From Mycocentrospora acerina (lineage: Eukaryota; Ascomycota; Dothideomycetes; Pleosporales): 64,000 nucleotides of DNA. The stretch spans positions 1 through 64,000 of the forward strand of contig JAKUHH010000230.1 of NCBI GenBank assembly GCA_022701365.1, written 5' to 3'. This document shows positions 54,127 to 64,000 of the stretch, in pieces. Numbering within the stretch: the first letter of the stretch is position 1; every line of letters starts with the position of its first letter. The translations under genes and the position numbers were made by a program. Below the pieces are notes generated by a model that saw only the letters and a program-made list of their open reading frames with translations, was not told the DNA's origin and did no database searches.

Positions 54127-56260
54127 CTTTTTTATGAGCCCTCAGTAAAGATGCGGCTAATCTGACGCACTCGGCATTAACCTCAGCCTGGTAATCAGTA
54201 AGAGACAAGATTCAAATCTTAATCTAGTGTTATTCAACGTCTTGAGCACAGATGATGCGAGAGATGGAGGCTTTCTAGATCACGGTTAAAAAATGTGGCC
54301 TGAATCTATGAAATAAGATAAATCTACAGATGGGTACTACATTTCAACTCCCGCTGCAATGTGCAATGTTCTTGAAGTTATTTGAACCTCCTTTCGTGCC
54401 TCGCCTTTTTTTTATTCGTTGTCAATTTCTCTGTGTTCAAATCATGTCACTGATCATCTCCTAAATGATTAAAATCAAGGCGATGTACCGTCTCATTTCA
54501 TAATTCGAATAGGAACTTTCATACCTATGTCTTATCAATACACCCAGATTTGGTTTGCCGATCCCAAACTTCAAGAGTGGAATGAATGACGTTGAAGAGC
54601 ATTTAACCTCGTGGGTGTGGATATCATTTGATTAACTTCGATAACCACAATGCTTCACACCTGTCTAACCACAACCACCAATCCAATCATCATGACTCGG
54701 AAACGACACCTATACTTTACCATTTTTCTCATCAGACCAAACCCTGACCCTTACCTCACACAACCACTTCTTCCGAGAGAAAAGAAAATTTCCCCACTAA
54801 TCCCCTCCCATACCCGCGCGATAGTGAGGGGCATAAAAAAAGGGCTTTCGGGTAGTTGCGTAATACCGTAAAAGATGTCCTACGTACCTACTTTTAAAAG
54901 ACCAAATCAGGTGCATTCACAAGATCTTCAAAAGGCTCACAGGGCTGTGCACTGTGCATTGTGGAACATGCACACACATATACACACACACAACCCAATA
55001 CTCTCCACTGCACAAGCCCACACTACCTTTGTACTCCGAGAACCATCCGAACCAAAAATTCAAAAACACAAACAGCTGCCCTATAATGCATATTCAGCGA
55101 GACAAGCACCAATACGTTGTGTCATTTCAAAGCTCCTACCTCCGTCAGGTCTATCTATGCCCCCTCCAACTACCAACCCTCTCGCAATGATGACTCAACT
55201 TGAACCAGAAATAACGATTTAGAAAGGGAAAAAAATATCATGACTACACCACTATGACGAAAGTAGGTATGAAAGGGGAGAGAAGTATACTAAACACTTT
55301 GTCTTGTCCACTTTCTCATCAGGACCGGTATCAGTACCAGTATTATCGAGCACTCTTCTCTTCTCTTCTCTTTCCCATCATCAACCTCACGAAAAAGGGT
55401 TAGACTCCAACTACAGAACGTATGTGATTTTATTAAAACATCCATATCTTTTTTTTTAAAACATAATTTCCAAAAAAAAAAACGCCAACAAAATCACTAG
55501 AAGATTAAAAATTTGTTCCAAACGAAAAGAATTCCTTAAACGTTGCCTCTTTATTTTATTTGGTACTGGGACCCTTTTTTTTCCTTCCTCTCTCTTCGTC
55601 TATATCGTCCCTGACCCAACTGATAAAATATCATACTACTGTGTGGCTGCCTTTTTTTTTAACCCCACGAGAGAATACTAAGCCATCCCCCCCCCTTCCC
55701 AACTATCCCGTTCTCTCTGGGATACTTTATTTCTTTCGATCCGGCCAATCTGAGGGATGCCCTGGATGTAAAAAAGGGGAGGGGGGGAATATAAGAGGGG
55801 ACCTGGTGCCTGGTGTCTGAATCGTTTTGGGTGTATGTGTGGGTCTGGGTCAGGCACCCGCTGTGTGTGCGTATGTGTGTTTTCAATTTTGAAGTTTTTA
55901 TTTTATTTCCATGTGTGTAGTTCAGTTTAGACGACACGTGTGGTTGTGAATCATGTATGAAGGGTATTTTTTTCAGAAAAACAACAACAACAACATTGTC
56001 ATCAGATGATACATGCATGTTGTCTTCTGCTCTAGGAAAAAGTTTCTTCAACGTTGAAGAAGAGTTTTGGACTTTGAAGAAAAAAAAAACGGGGAAAGAT
56101 TAGACATGATTAAAGATTTGACTATATGGTGAAATTAATTATGGAAGTTAAACTAGCCAACTTTATTCTGCTTGTCTGCTTTGTTGTCGCAGTGACACGC
56201 GCATTTCAATATGCTCCAACTTGACTCTCACTCTTTTTTAATATTAATATACTGGCATGT
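54127..56260. other. Gene-free convergent region, 2.1 kb, with strand-composition switch
   Basis: Between the 3' ends of the peroxiredoxin and formamidase genes. No gene recognised. The plus strand is very G-poor and C/A-rich from about 54640 to 55230, pyrimidine- and homopolymer-rich (many A or T runs) from 55310 to 55730, and G/T-rich from about 55740 to 55920. An inverted repeat GGTGCCTG...CAGGCACC (55805..55812 and 55851..55858) is in the G-rich part. Open frames at 54875..55222 and 55659..56051 have simple-sequence composition and no domain. Confidence 0.5.
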
Positions 56261-57948
56261 CTACGAGCTGGCAAATGCACAGCTTCCCAGGTCCTTCTTC
56301 TCTGCTGGTATGTGTGGTGCAATGTCAAAGTCGAATATGTCCATTGGAAGACCTATGGTTGTGCACGCATTGGGAATGTCGACAATTCCTGCAATGTGGC
56401 CTTGAATTGGGGCACATGAAAGGAGGAGGTAGATCTGGTAGTCGTTGTAGCCTAATGGGGGTGAGTCAGTGTGTGTGTTACGTTTACTCAGCGGAGGGAT
56501 GAGGAAGTGTTGGAGGCCGATTCGAAAGAGAGAGAGGGGGGGATATGAAGAAGAAGAAGAAGAAGAAGAAGAAGAAGAAGAAGAAGAAGAAGAAGAAAAG
56601 TCTTGCTCACCGAATCTCCTCAAATACTCAATGACCCTCAGGCATGTCTGCCGATACGCCACTGTAGCATCCATGTAGTGCTGCTTGCCATGCTCATCAA
56701 CTGAGAAGCCCTCAAAGTAGATGTACCTGATCCACAAAGTCAGCACACGTCTCCTCACTCCCAACATCCCAATCCCGACAAACATACCGACCTGGCCCAA
56801 ACTGCGGCTCCACCGGCCCCGGAATGTATATCGGGCTCTTCATATCCAACTGCTTTACCCCACCCTTCATAACGCTAAACTTGAGCGTAATCACCCCGGC
56901 CATCTCAATCGCACCGCAAAACGATATCTCGCCATCTCCCTGCGAGAAATGCAAATCCCCCACACTAAACTTGGCCCCAGGCACATGCACAGGGAGAAAC
57001 ACCTTGCTCCCCCTCGACAAGTTCTTAATATCGCAGTTCCCGCCATGCTCGGGCCTTCCAGGGATAGTCCTCGCGCCCTCCTTCCCAATCCTCTCCTTGA
57101 GCTCGTCAGTCGCAGGCCCCGCATGCACAGACTGCGGGTTCGGCGGCTGCGCCACCGTCCGCCCGAGATGCGAGTGCGTGGCTATGAGCTCTGCCTCGCG
57201 CGTGTTCCACGTCTCGAGCACCTCCTGCGAGGGCGCACAGCCCAGGATACCAGGGTGAATCAGGCCTGCGAAGCGCACGCCAGGGATGTGGCGGGACGAG
57301 CAGAAGATGCCTTCAAAGTCCCAGATGGCTTTTGCTCTGTCAAATCGCAAAAAAAAAGGTACCGTTAGCTTTCTTGTTTTTTTTCTTGTCCCTCTTCTCC
57401 TTCTTCTCCTTGTTTCACCTTGCTTGCTCTTGGGGGAAGGGGATGAAGCTGAGGATTAGAAAAACGAAAATAACTCACGCCTCTGGATAAATCTCATCCA
57501 AGAACCCTCCCCCATTCTCCCGTGCGAATACACCAGTAAATCCCCATTCTTGCCCCTCAAGAGGCTGTACATCTTGAATCTCCACGACCAGCACGTCGCC
57601 TGGCTCGGCCGTCTCAATGTCAAATGGCCCCGTCAGGTAGTGGATCTTGGTCAGGTCCACGTTCCGCACATCGTCAGCGGAGTCGTTGTTGCCGATTTGC
57701 CCGCCGGTCCAGTCGACGCATTCGATTTTTACGGCCGTGTTGAGCGGGATGGTGGCGTAGGAAGGGTTCTGGGGGTGCCAGCGGTTCTGGGGGTGATGTT
57801 AGATGGGCGGATGGATATGATTGATGGATGAGGGAATGAGTGAATGAGTGAATGGACAAAGGAAAAGACGTACGTGGAGACATTCCTGCTCAGAGGCGGG
57901 CTTGTCGAGGTCAACCTTTGCGACGTAGCGGATGCCTGGCTTGCTCAT
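56261..57948 (-). CDS. fmdS: Formamidase (acetamidase/formamidase family), 412 aa
   Basis: Hydrolyses formamide to formate and ammonia; nitrogen-source enzyme, cytosolic. Exons: 57874..57948, 57479..57786, 56788..57336, 56611..56726 and 56261..56451 (1239 nt). Start MSKPGIRYVAKVD. Family stretches: NRWHPQNPSYATIPL, VECVDWTGGQIGNNDS-type block (here IECVDWTGGQIGNND), ETAEPGDVLVVEIQDVQPLEG, the HIPGVRFAGLIHPGILGCAP segment, PGRPEHGGNCDIKNLSRGSK, VGDLHFSQGDGEISFCGAIEM and, near the C-terminus, YQIYLLLSCAPIQGHIAGIVD. The conserved cysteines and the catalytic E/H/D pattern are kept. Length equals A. nidulans FmdS (411 aa). Intron 4 (56452..56610) is 159 nt and holds a (TTC)17 tract on the coding strand. 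Regulation by AreA-type factors is known for the family, not shown here. Confidence 0.95.
56547..56597. repeat. Trinucleotide microsatellite (GAA)17 in a formamidase intron
   Basis: Perfect GAA repeat of 51 bp on the plus strand; on the coding strand it is (TTC)17 in intron 4 of the formamidase gene. Confidence 0.95.
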
Positions 57949-58556
57949 TGTGATTAATGTAGATGTAATAAAAGATGGTGCAAGTGTAGACAATAGCCAA
58001 AATGGTAAACGTTCAATTGAGGGACAAGCTAGAATGCAATCAAGAAGAGGGCAATCAAACTTATTATAACTCGTCACATGCGGGGTTACATATCTGATCA
58101 ATGTGTAATAGCTATCTCTTAGTTATTTACAAGTCATCCTATCTGCACGATATTCCGAGGAGCCGCTCAGCCAACCATCTAGACCTCTAGTTTACCGTCA
58201 ACATCCAAACGAGAAGGTCGATAAGCATTCAGATACGGGGAAGCTGTTACGCTCCGTTACTTGTCGTTGGATGAGCTGAGCTTCCGGGATAACTTTGCCC
58301 AGCGAGGATGCCCCGCTATCGACCGTTGTGAGCGTATCCACTGCGGGGTTGATCTTGGACGCGACTTGGGCTGTACATCGTCACTGTGCAGGTGCGCTAG
58401 CCGTGACAGCTTGCTTATCAGGAATACTCCTGAGGGGAGAATATTCCTGAGGGGAGAATGTACGCTGCTTGTCGATAATTGGCAAAGGTGTGTGTTTAGA
58501 GTCTGGCAGCCAGAGAGCCTCTGTATGTATATTCTCGCCCGTGCATCCCACTGCAC
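57949..58556. other. Intergenic, no gene seen
   Basis: Formamidase promoter and UsgS-like 3' region. One small tandem duplication at 58428..58461 is listed separately. Open frames at 58257..58755 overlap the 3' end of the UsgS-like gene antisense and are not called. Confidence 0.55.
58428..58461. repeat. Two tandem copies of a 17-bp unit with AGGGG
   Basis: TCCTGAGGGGAGAATAT followed by TCCTGAGGGGAGAATGT, 16 of 17 identical. Each copy contains AGGGG, the core of the yeast stress-response element. Located 96-129 bp beyond the stop codon of the UsgS-like gene. Confidence 0.8.
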
Positions 58557-60043
58557 TCAACTAAACGTCTTTCTGGGAGTTTGTCTGACTTCAGACTGGA
58601 ATGCGGGTTTGTGCATCGCAATATTGTATGCGTCCATGTTGTTCCATGGTGCCTTGAGAAACTCATGCTTGTTCTTCCAACGCACAGAGTCTTCCTTGAA
58701 CTTATCCGCCTCTGAGGGTGGTAGCGGTGGCTCGGTAACTTTGGTGATGAGGTAAGCGGTTGAGGCTTCTGCGAGGCCGTAGATTAGGACTCCAACGAGC
58801 GGGATTTTGGCAAAGATGTAAAAGGCTAGGCCGAAACCAAAGAGAACACCTGCACGGTCTTTGAACCAGAGGGCTTTTTGCTCCTTGGAGTAGCGGACGC
58901 GGGCAAAGTAGGGCTCAAGCTGTGGCCATGTCAGATTGTGGATCTAGTGACAGGGAAGAGGTGACGTACCAAATCACGCATCATGGTGCGGGAGGAGAAG
59001 TAGGCCTGGAGAAACGAGACCAGGTATCTCCGCGGGAACAAAAGAGAGCCTGCAAAGATGACTGCTGCAGGTTGAACCCCCACGGCCTTCTTGAACGTGT
59101 AGAAACTGGCAGCAGGCAGGACAAAGCGACCCACGTACGGTATGTAGGATAGACCTAGGACCGCCAACGAAATGCCAGCCTTCCTAGCTTGTTTGCTCAC
59201 GAAGAAGATGATGGTGTCTTTGAGGGGTTTCTTCTCCTTGACTGTCTTGGGCGCATGTGTGGGGTATTTCTCTAGATTCTCGTGGTACATGGCGCGGAGG
59301 TTGTGGGGGTCGTCGGTCTTGTGCTTCTCGACATAGGTCTGGTCGACCCAAGCAAGAGACTCCATAAACCTAAGTGGAGTGTTAGTGAACGATGTTGCTG
59401 AGGGATCCGAACAGACTTGCATTCGGTCAAAAGTAGGCGTGATGAAACGCATCAAGGTCATGAGGAAGAAGGGGACCTGCAGCACAGACGTCTCGATGAA
59501 GTGTGTTCCGTTTATGATTGTCTCGTCCCAGTGTGTCTGGCTCATATCGACGACGAAAGAGAGGATCCATAGTAGTATTTGGATGGCGTATATCTAGAGA
59601 GTGGCTGTTAGTATATGGTTGATGTTGTTTTGGGCGGATAATGTTTGGCGAGCCAAGTCTAGTAGGTTGAGGTGGGAGGTGTTGTGTTGTGTTGAATTGA
59701 AGAGGCGTGGTCTATGAAATGCCCAGCAGCAGCCTGTGTCTTGTCCACCACGGTACTCCAGGTGTGTGAGAGAGAGGGGGGAGACATACGGGTATGGAGA
59801 CGATGACGCGAATGGCAATGCCAGCGGCGACAGCAAGGGCGGCCTGGCGGTAGACGTCCGAGGTGAAGAGGTTTGGGTTCTGGAGGGCACGGTTGACTGC
59901 GAGGGAGTGTCAGCGCCCGTGTGTGTGGTGTGTGTGTGTGTGTTGTGTATATAGACGCTGTATGGACACCACTCACCGCCAACCAGAGTCAATTGTGCCC
60001 CGCGCAGGATGGCATTGAGGTCCATGTTGGCGAGTTTGGACAT
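58557..60043 (-). CDS. UsgS-like fungal transmembrane protein, 369 aa
   Basis: Function unknown; fungal family called UsgS in Aspergillus. Exons: 59977..60043, 59790..59896, 59421..59593, 58970..59369 and 58557..58919. Intron 3 (59370..59420, 51 nt) begins with GC: AAT|GCAAGT, with branch site CACTAAC and CTTAG acceptor; it joins TFDRM to FMESLAW. As it is a multiple of three without a stop, the reading frame is open across it. N-terminus MSKLANMDLNAILRGAQLTLVGG, then ALQNPNLFTSDVYRQAALAV. Hydrophobic helices: QAALAVAAGIAIRVIVSIP, IYAIQILLWILSFVVDM, ISLAVLGLSYIPYVGRFVLP, AAVIFAGSLLFPRRYLV and VLFGFGLAFYIFAKIPLVGV. The HW in SQTHWDETIINGTHF and the AWVDQTYVEKHK segment look conserved. Head-to-head with INP1, 678 bp apart. 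Confidence 0.82.
59919..59949. repeat. GT-rich microsatellite in intron 1 of the UsgS-like gene
   Basis: TG dinucleotide run with a few interruptions, positioned between donor 59976 and acceptor 59897; reads as a CA run on the coding strand. Confidence 0.8.
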
Positions 60044-60721
60044 GGTGAAGCAGTCGTCTCGCGCCGTGCGTGTGCCGTCAAGCAGCAAGAAGCAGCAGGG
60101 AGCAGGCAACAGGCAGTAAGCAACGCTGGAGCAGTTTATTAGTCGGCCAGTCGGTCAGTCAGCCAGCGGTCGTGTGCAAACGACAGCTCAGCGAACGGGT
60201 GGGTTCGGTCGGCATGACGTACGCATGGCCCATGCAGAGCCGTGCAGCCTCGCAGCCTATGAGGATTGCATGCTGGAGCGCCTGCACAGACAACCACCAG
60301 TTCGCGTGTGGACACTGGCTGCAGCGCCCCTACATGCTGCATTGGCTAATTTTAGACGGGTCAGCGCAAAAGGAAGCACGCATTGGAAACACAAAAACAA
60401 GGAGAGCACATGGAGCAGAGCACAGCAAAACAAACATCTCTCCGCGCGCACTCTCGCAGCCGCCCCGCACAGCCGCCACATCCAAAGCTCTTGTGAAACC
60501 CGAGCGTTGCGCCAAGAGCGCTTCACCCGCCGGCTCTAGTCGGCGTCGTCGCACACGCCCGCGCATCACAACACCCAGGCTTGCTGCTCGTGCCTGTGCC
60601 TGTGCTCGTGTTCTTGCTCTTGCTCTTCCCTCGCCCCTCGTCCGCTGCGTGCCTCTCCCCAGCCAGCAGGCAACCCTGGGTGCTGGCCTTTGCAAGACCA
60701 TGCCCGCATGAGGCCCACGCC
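60044..60721. other. Divergent promoter region of the UsgS-like gene and INP1
   Basis: 678 bp, GC-rich towards INP1. Open frames such as 60070..60711 overlap others in all frames and are not credible. No clear motif. Confidence 0.5.
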
Positions 60722-62557
60722 ATGTCGTCCACAGTGTCTTTGATAACCTCCCCCAAGCGCGCTGCCTCGACCAACCCCCGGCGCTCCTTCACCCTGCCTG
60801 CGCGCATCGTGAACCGGCCCTCGTCGCTGCCGCCGCCGTCTGAACATGGCCCAGAAGGCATCGAGACGCTGTTCATCTGCTCCAGCTCCAAGATTGTTTC
60901 CTTTAGCGCCACCGGCCCCTCCGAGCGGCACTCGCCCTCGCGCCGCGCACACGGCGCCGGCGATGCATCGCGCTCCATAGCCTGGAAGACGCCAACGGAG
61001 CGCACTCTGGCAGTGGGTATGTTGGTCTTTGCGCATGCTGGCTAACACCATGGTTGACGTTCTGCAGGCGTCCTCCGCATCTACCGCGTCATTGCCTCCA
61101 ACGTCTCCTTTCTCAACTCGGGCAACCTCCTGCACACCATCTTCCCCCGCTCGCAATGCTGGTGTGTCAACGACCAGTCCATATTCGTCCTGCGCATTCG
61201 CAAAGACTCGTACTACCGCATCGAGCTGCCCTACGAGACGGAAGAAGACCAGGAGAGCGTCGCGCAGCTCAAGTCCTCGCTGGGTCAGGTGCTGCAGTAC
61301 GAGAAGACCCAGTGCCCCTTCACGCGCGGGTTCGAGCACGAATTGCCTGAGCGGCCAAGGTCGCCACCGCGAAATCGCCCGACATCGAGGACGCCCACTT
61401 CCAAGGCGAAGAAGTGGCTGTTTGACAAGACGTGGGTTCCCGAGGACGGTCCACGGCCTAGTACTCCTGTCGAAGGTACAGACCCTAATGTCGTCCCATA
61501 TGACGATGACGACGACGACAGGTCGAGCGTTCACACCGACTGCAGCGAGCCTGTTTCGGATGTCAATTCTTGGAAGCCTCCACGCAGATTGTCAGTGAGA
61601 GAGCGCGCAATGACTTTCCAGAGCCAGCGGTCCGCCACGGCGCCATTGGGCCCTAGAAGACTTCGATCCGTGTCTTCAATGCAACACATTCTCGAGTCTT
61701 CGAAAGAGGAGGAAAAATATTCCGAGCCTGTGAGGGAGGTACTTGAACGTAAGGATTCAACAGAGGTCCCCAGCGCAGATACGTTTTATCCGACAGACGT
61801 GGCTACTCCATCAACGCCTTTCTACGATGCCCAGACTGCCTCGACACCTTTCTTTGACACGCCATCTGCATCGACGCCCTTTTATGATGCGCAGTCTGAA
61901 TTTCTTGACCTTATGGATGCCCACGCTGAGCTTCTCAATACGTGGGCGGCCATACCTGCGATGCAGGATGAGTCGAGAGGACGGGCAAGACACCGTCGCC
62001 AGTACTCTGAGAGTACTCTGCGAGCTGGCGACAATGCGGAGCCAATTTCCCCAATCACGCCCAAGATCCAGTTTTATCCTATCGCAACGTCCACGCCGTC
62101 AACGCCACCACTTGTTAGCGACTCGGACGAAGACAGCCTGGAGCTCCCAGGTCTTGATGCACCCACTCCGCCAGATGCGATCCGAATGAAGAGCCTGACA
62201 GGCACTTCGCAAAAGCGAGCTTTCTCGCCAATGCCGTCATCGCAAGTGGTCCTCTTTCGCCCGACACGAAGCACACCCACACGAGAGTTTACCAATGCTC
62301 TCGTCCGCAAGACGTGTGAGATTGTGCTTGGGCCTCCGGCGCATCTAGTCTCTCTCATGCTGCGTATTGCTGCGAACATTTCCAATGGGTTCAGCTTTAG
62401 CACGTACCGTGTTCAGCGCGCCGAGATCGTACCCTGCCCATGGGAAACAAGTGATGAGGGAGAGTGGCCCGAAGAAGATGATTTCGGCATTCCACTCAAC
62501 GGCGTGGGGGAGCCGACGATTCGCAGACGAGCGTTTACGAGTAGAGTGGATCGATAG
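60722..62557 (+). CDS. INP1: Inheritance of peroxisomes protein 1 (Inp1) homologue, 594 aa
   Basis: Peripheral peroxisomal protein that tethers peroxisomes at the mother-cell cortex and to Pex3. Exons 60722..61016 and 61068..62557. The PH-like Inp1 domain spans about residues 45-195: GIETLFICSSSKIVSFSATG, SIAWKTPTERTLAV, then across the intron GVLRIYRV, FLNSGNLLHTIFPRSQCWCV and FVLRIRKDSYYRIELPY, ending QVLQYEKTQCPFTR. The remaining two thirds are low-complexity, rich in Ser, Thr, Pro and acidic residues, with three 10-residue repeats ((A/P)STPF(Y/F)D-type) at 362-391. Near the C-terminus a helix-like patch (HLVSLMLRIAANISNG) and an aromatic acidic block (CPWETSDEGEWPEED) may bind Pex3; that is inference. 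The domain call is based on family recall. Confidence 0.88.
61805..61894 (+). repeat. Three 10-codon repeats in INP1
   Basis: Three 30-nt units in frame coding for TPSTPFYDAQ, TASTPFFDTP and SASTPFYDAQ. Third-codon positions differ, so the duplication is old. Confidence 0.85.
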
Positions 62558-63611
62558 GGGGGGGAGGGGGAACGAAGATGAGGATTGGAGGATGACTACT
62601 TGGCTACTTGACAACTCGACTTACATAGCAAGCGTTGCAGATGATTTTCATGCCTGCATTTACACGATGGCAACGGGGTGATTTGGGTGTTTGGGATTGA
62701 CTGGGGTTCACTTGCACGGCACTTGTACGATTTTCATCTCTTTCTTTTGGGAGGGACATACACGATTGTAATTTCACGGCGGACACGACGACAGGGAATA
62801 TACGCACGAATACGCATGTTTCATGAGGAGACTTCTTTTCAAGATGGTGGTGTACGAGGCGAGCTGATCAAGCAATGATGAGTTGTCTACCCACCTCGTG
62901 GCCTTGGTGTGTGAGTGTGTGTGGGCGTGTGTGTGTGTGCCTTCTGTCAGTGTCAGTCGCTCAACGTCCTCGGGCGGGACCTTGCAGGAAATTGCTGTAT
63001 GACACGCTGGACCATGGGCGCGATGGACCAGCTGCACTCGAGGTCTAGCGCGCAGTAGGACGCCTGCACGAGGGTCAGCTGACGATGGGTCAGGACACGC
63101 CCGCTCTGCTTCCCCACGAACCCGTCACACAGGCCTCGGGCAGGCCTCAGACGAGCATTGCAGAGAGAACAGACGCTGCACTCGCATCCCTCCCCGCCAA
63201 ACCTCAGCGCCGCACCAGCCTTTTTGCATGGCGTCGCAGGCGGGCTACAGAGGCTACGGCGGTAGCGCGGCGGGCTAGTGCTAGCGTGCAGGGGGCGCTC
63301 GGCTCCAGCCAGCACACTCTGCTCACCGTACGTAAGACGGCAGCCAATGACGTGCGCGGCTTCGGCGTACGTGGTGACAGCGGCGTGGCCACGGCGAGCC
63401 AACGACATGACTTATTTCCTGGCGGTTCCCCCTGGCGGTGGCGGGTCACCTGTCGCTCCTGTTGTCCAACGCTCCATGGTCGCTTTCAATATTCATGCGA
63501 GAAGGTTTGTGTGTCGGCCTGTCTCGCTGGTGTCTTGCTTGCTGCCCGCTCTACACTCGTCCTGCTGCGTCGATTTAGCACATTACTGCCTGCGCCGCTC
63601 TTCAGTGCCAA
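62558..63611. other. Intergenic, no gene supported
   Basis: Between INP1 and the right-edge gene. Contains GT-rich runs near 62900-62940 and GC-rich sequence from 63050. Long frames such as 63085..63621 overlap 62953..63408 antisense and show no domain. A gene hidden here cannot be ruled out. Confidence 0.4.
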
Positions 63612-64000
63612 ATGGCGCTGAATGGCTCGTACAAAAGAGGCGCCGGCCACCACAAACGGGTCAAAATGCAAATGGAGGTCGAGATGGACCTGGCGATTGA
63701 CGAAATCATGTGCAAACCACCACCCTCCGGCCCTCGCAAGAACCCAAATCGTCGCTTGTACTCCAAATCGCTGCCTCCGCTCTACTCGAAGCCGCTTCCG
63801 CCCTTGCCAGCTGAGGTGTTCCAGATTGCTAAAGAGCTGATTCCTGCGCCGCTGTTCAGCAGAAGAAACACTCTGACCGACGACCCGCCCCTGACCACCA
63901 CCACCACCACCACTACCGCCGCCGTCGCCCCTGCTGCCCCTGCTGCCCACCGCAGCCACGGCCATGGCCACGGCCACGGCCACCGTAACAGCCACAGTCA
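63612..64000 (+). CDS. 5' part of an unknown gene, runs off the right edge
   Basis: Open for 129 codons from an ATG at 63612 to the window end; the frame has a stop (TAG) at 63576..63578 and no other start between. Protein starts MALNGSYKRGAGHHKRVK and includes ME-VEMDLAIDEIMCKPPP, RKNPNRRLYSKSLPPLYSKP, and LPAEVFQIAKELIPAPLFSRR, which could be a short helix pair. It then turns to low complexity: eight threonines, Ala/Val/Pro, and a Gly-His alternation (HGHGHGHGH). No family recognised. The frame differs in composition from the GC-rich noise upstream (more Lys and Met), which supports it as real. It may have upstream or downstream exons. Confidence 0.5.
   Translation, partial: MALNGSYKRGAGHHKRVKMQMEVEMDLAIDEIMCKPPPSGPRKNPNRRLYSKSLPPLYSKPLPPLPAEVFQIAKELIPAPLFSRRNTLTDDPPLTTTTTTTTAAVAPAAPAAHRSHGHGHGHGHRNSHS

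Noticed and set aside
54875..55222. 115-codon frame in the convergent region
   Set aside because: His/Thr/Pro-rich composition follows from the C/A-rich strand; no domain and no start context.
60070..60711. 213-codon plus-strand frame upstream of INP1
   Set aside because: GC-rich divergent promoter with frames open in both directions; composition is random and no family feature is seen.
62953..63621. Overlapping 150-178-codon frames on both strands before the right-edge gene
   Set aside because: They contradict each other, are Arg/Ala-rich as expected for GC-rich noise, and have no domain.

Overview
The window is nuclear DNA of a filamentous ascomycete. Most genes are split by short introns (about 46-80 nt) with GT...CTAAC/CTGAC...AG signals. 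The protein set is fungal: Skn7, Inp1, an Rcr family protein, a UsgS-like membrane protein, Tls1-type HCA59 and a fungal 7-TM protein. The flavour of several lineage-restricted proteins suggests Dothideomycetes (probably Pleosporales); this is inference and I cannot name the species. I saw no rRNA, tRNA, CRISPR, plasmid or phage feature and no recognisable transposon.

Layout. 1-11.5 kb is an accessory-looking part: a CYP65-like P450 (3' end off the left edge), an 84-aa membrane protein, a secreted DUF985 cupin, a 7-TM protein, dihydroorotase (URA4) and a secreted multicopper oxidase. 11.8-24 kb: Pol I subunit RPA135, the small GTPase ARL8, an Rcr-like protein, tyrosyl-tRNA synthetase (TYS1) and a germin-like cupin. 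24-36 kb: an acidic unknown protein, alpha-COP (COP1), ribophorin I (OST1) and a bifunctional pseudouridine-catabolism protein. 36-45.5 kb: two unknown conserved-looking proteins, a PlsC acyltransferase with a long repetitive tail, a Tls1-like protein and an Ariadne RBR ubiquitin ligase. 46-54 kb: eIF2B-epsilon (GCD6), the stress regulator SKN7, and a Prx5-type peroxiredoxin divergent from it. 56-64 kb: formamidase, the UsgS-like protein, INP1 and the 5' part of an unknown gene at the right edge.

The genes are mostly housekeeping and do not form one pathway. Neighbours often share promoters (RPA135/ARL8, OST1/pseudouridine gene, acyltransferase/unknown, SKN7/peroxiredoxin, UsgS/INP1) or converge tail to tail. 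Plausible functional links are only pairwise: SKN7 with peroxiredoxin (oxidative stress), and alpha-COP with ribophorin I, which ends in a KKxx signal of the kind alpha-COP binds.

I rebuilt exon structures by reading splice signals and checking frame and family motifs. The structure of interest is mainly splicing: two GC-AG introns, a 9-nt microexon in COP1, in-frame stop-free introns and several 16-20-nt exons. I found no convincing undescribed multi-gene system. The best leads are the acyltransferase tail repeats, the palindrome in the multicopper oxidase promoter, the SKN7-peroxiredoxin pair and a 2.1-kb gene-free region with a strand-composition flip.
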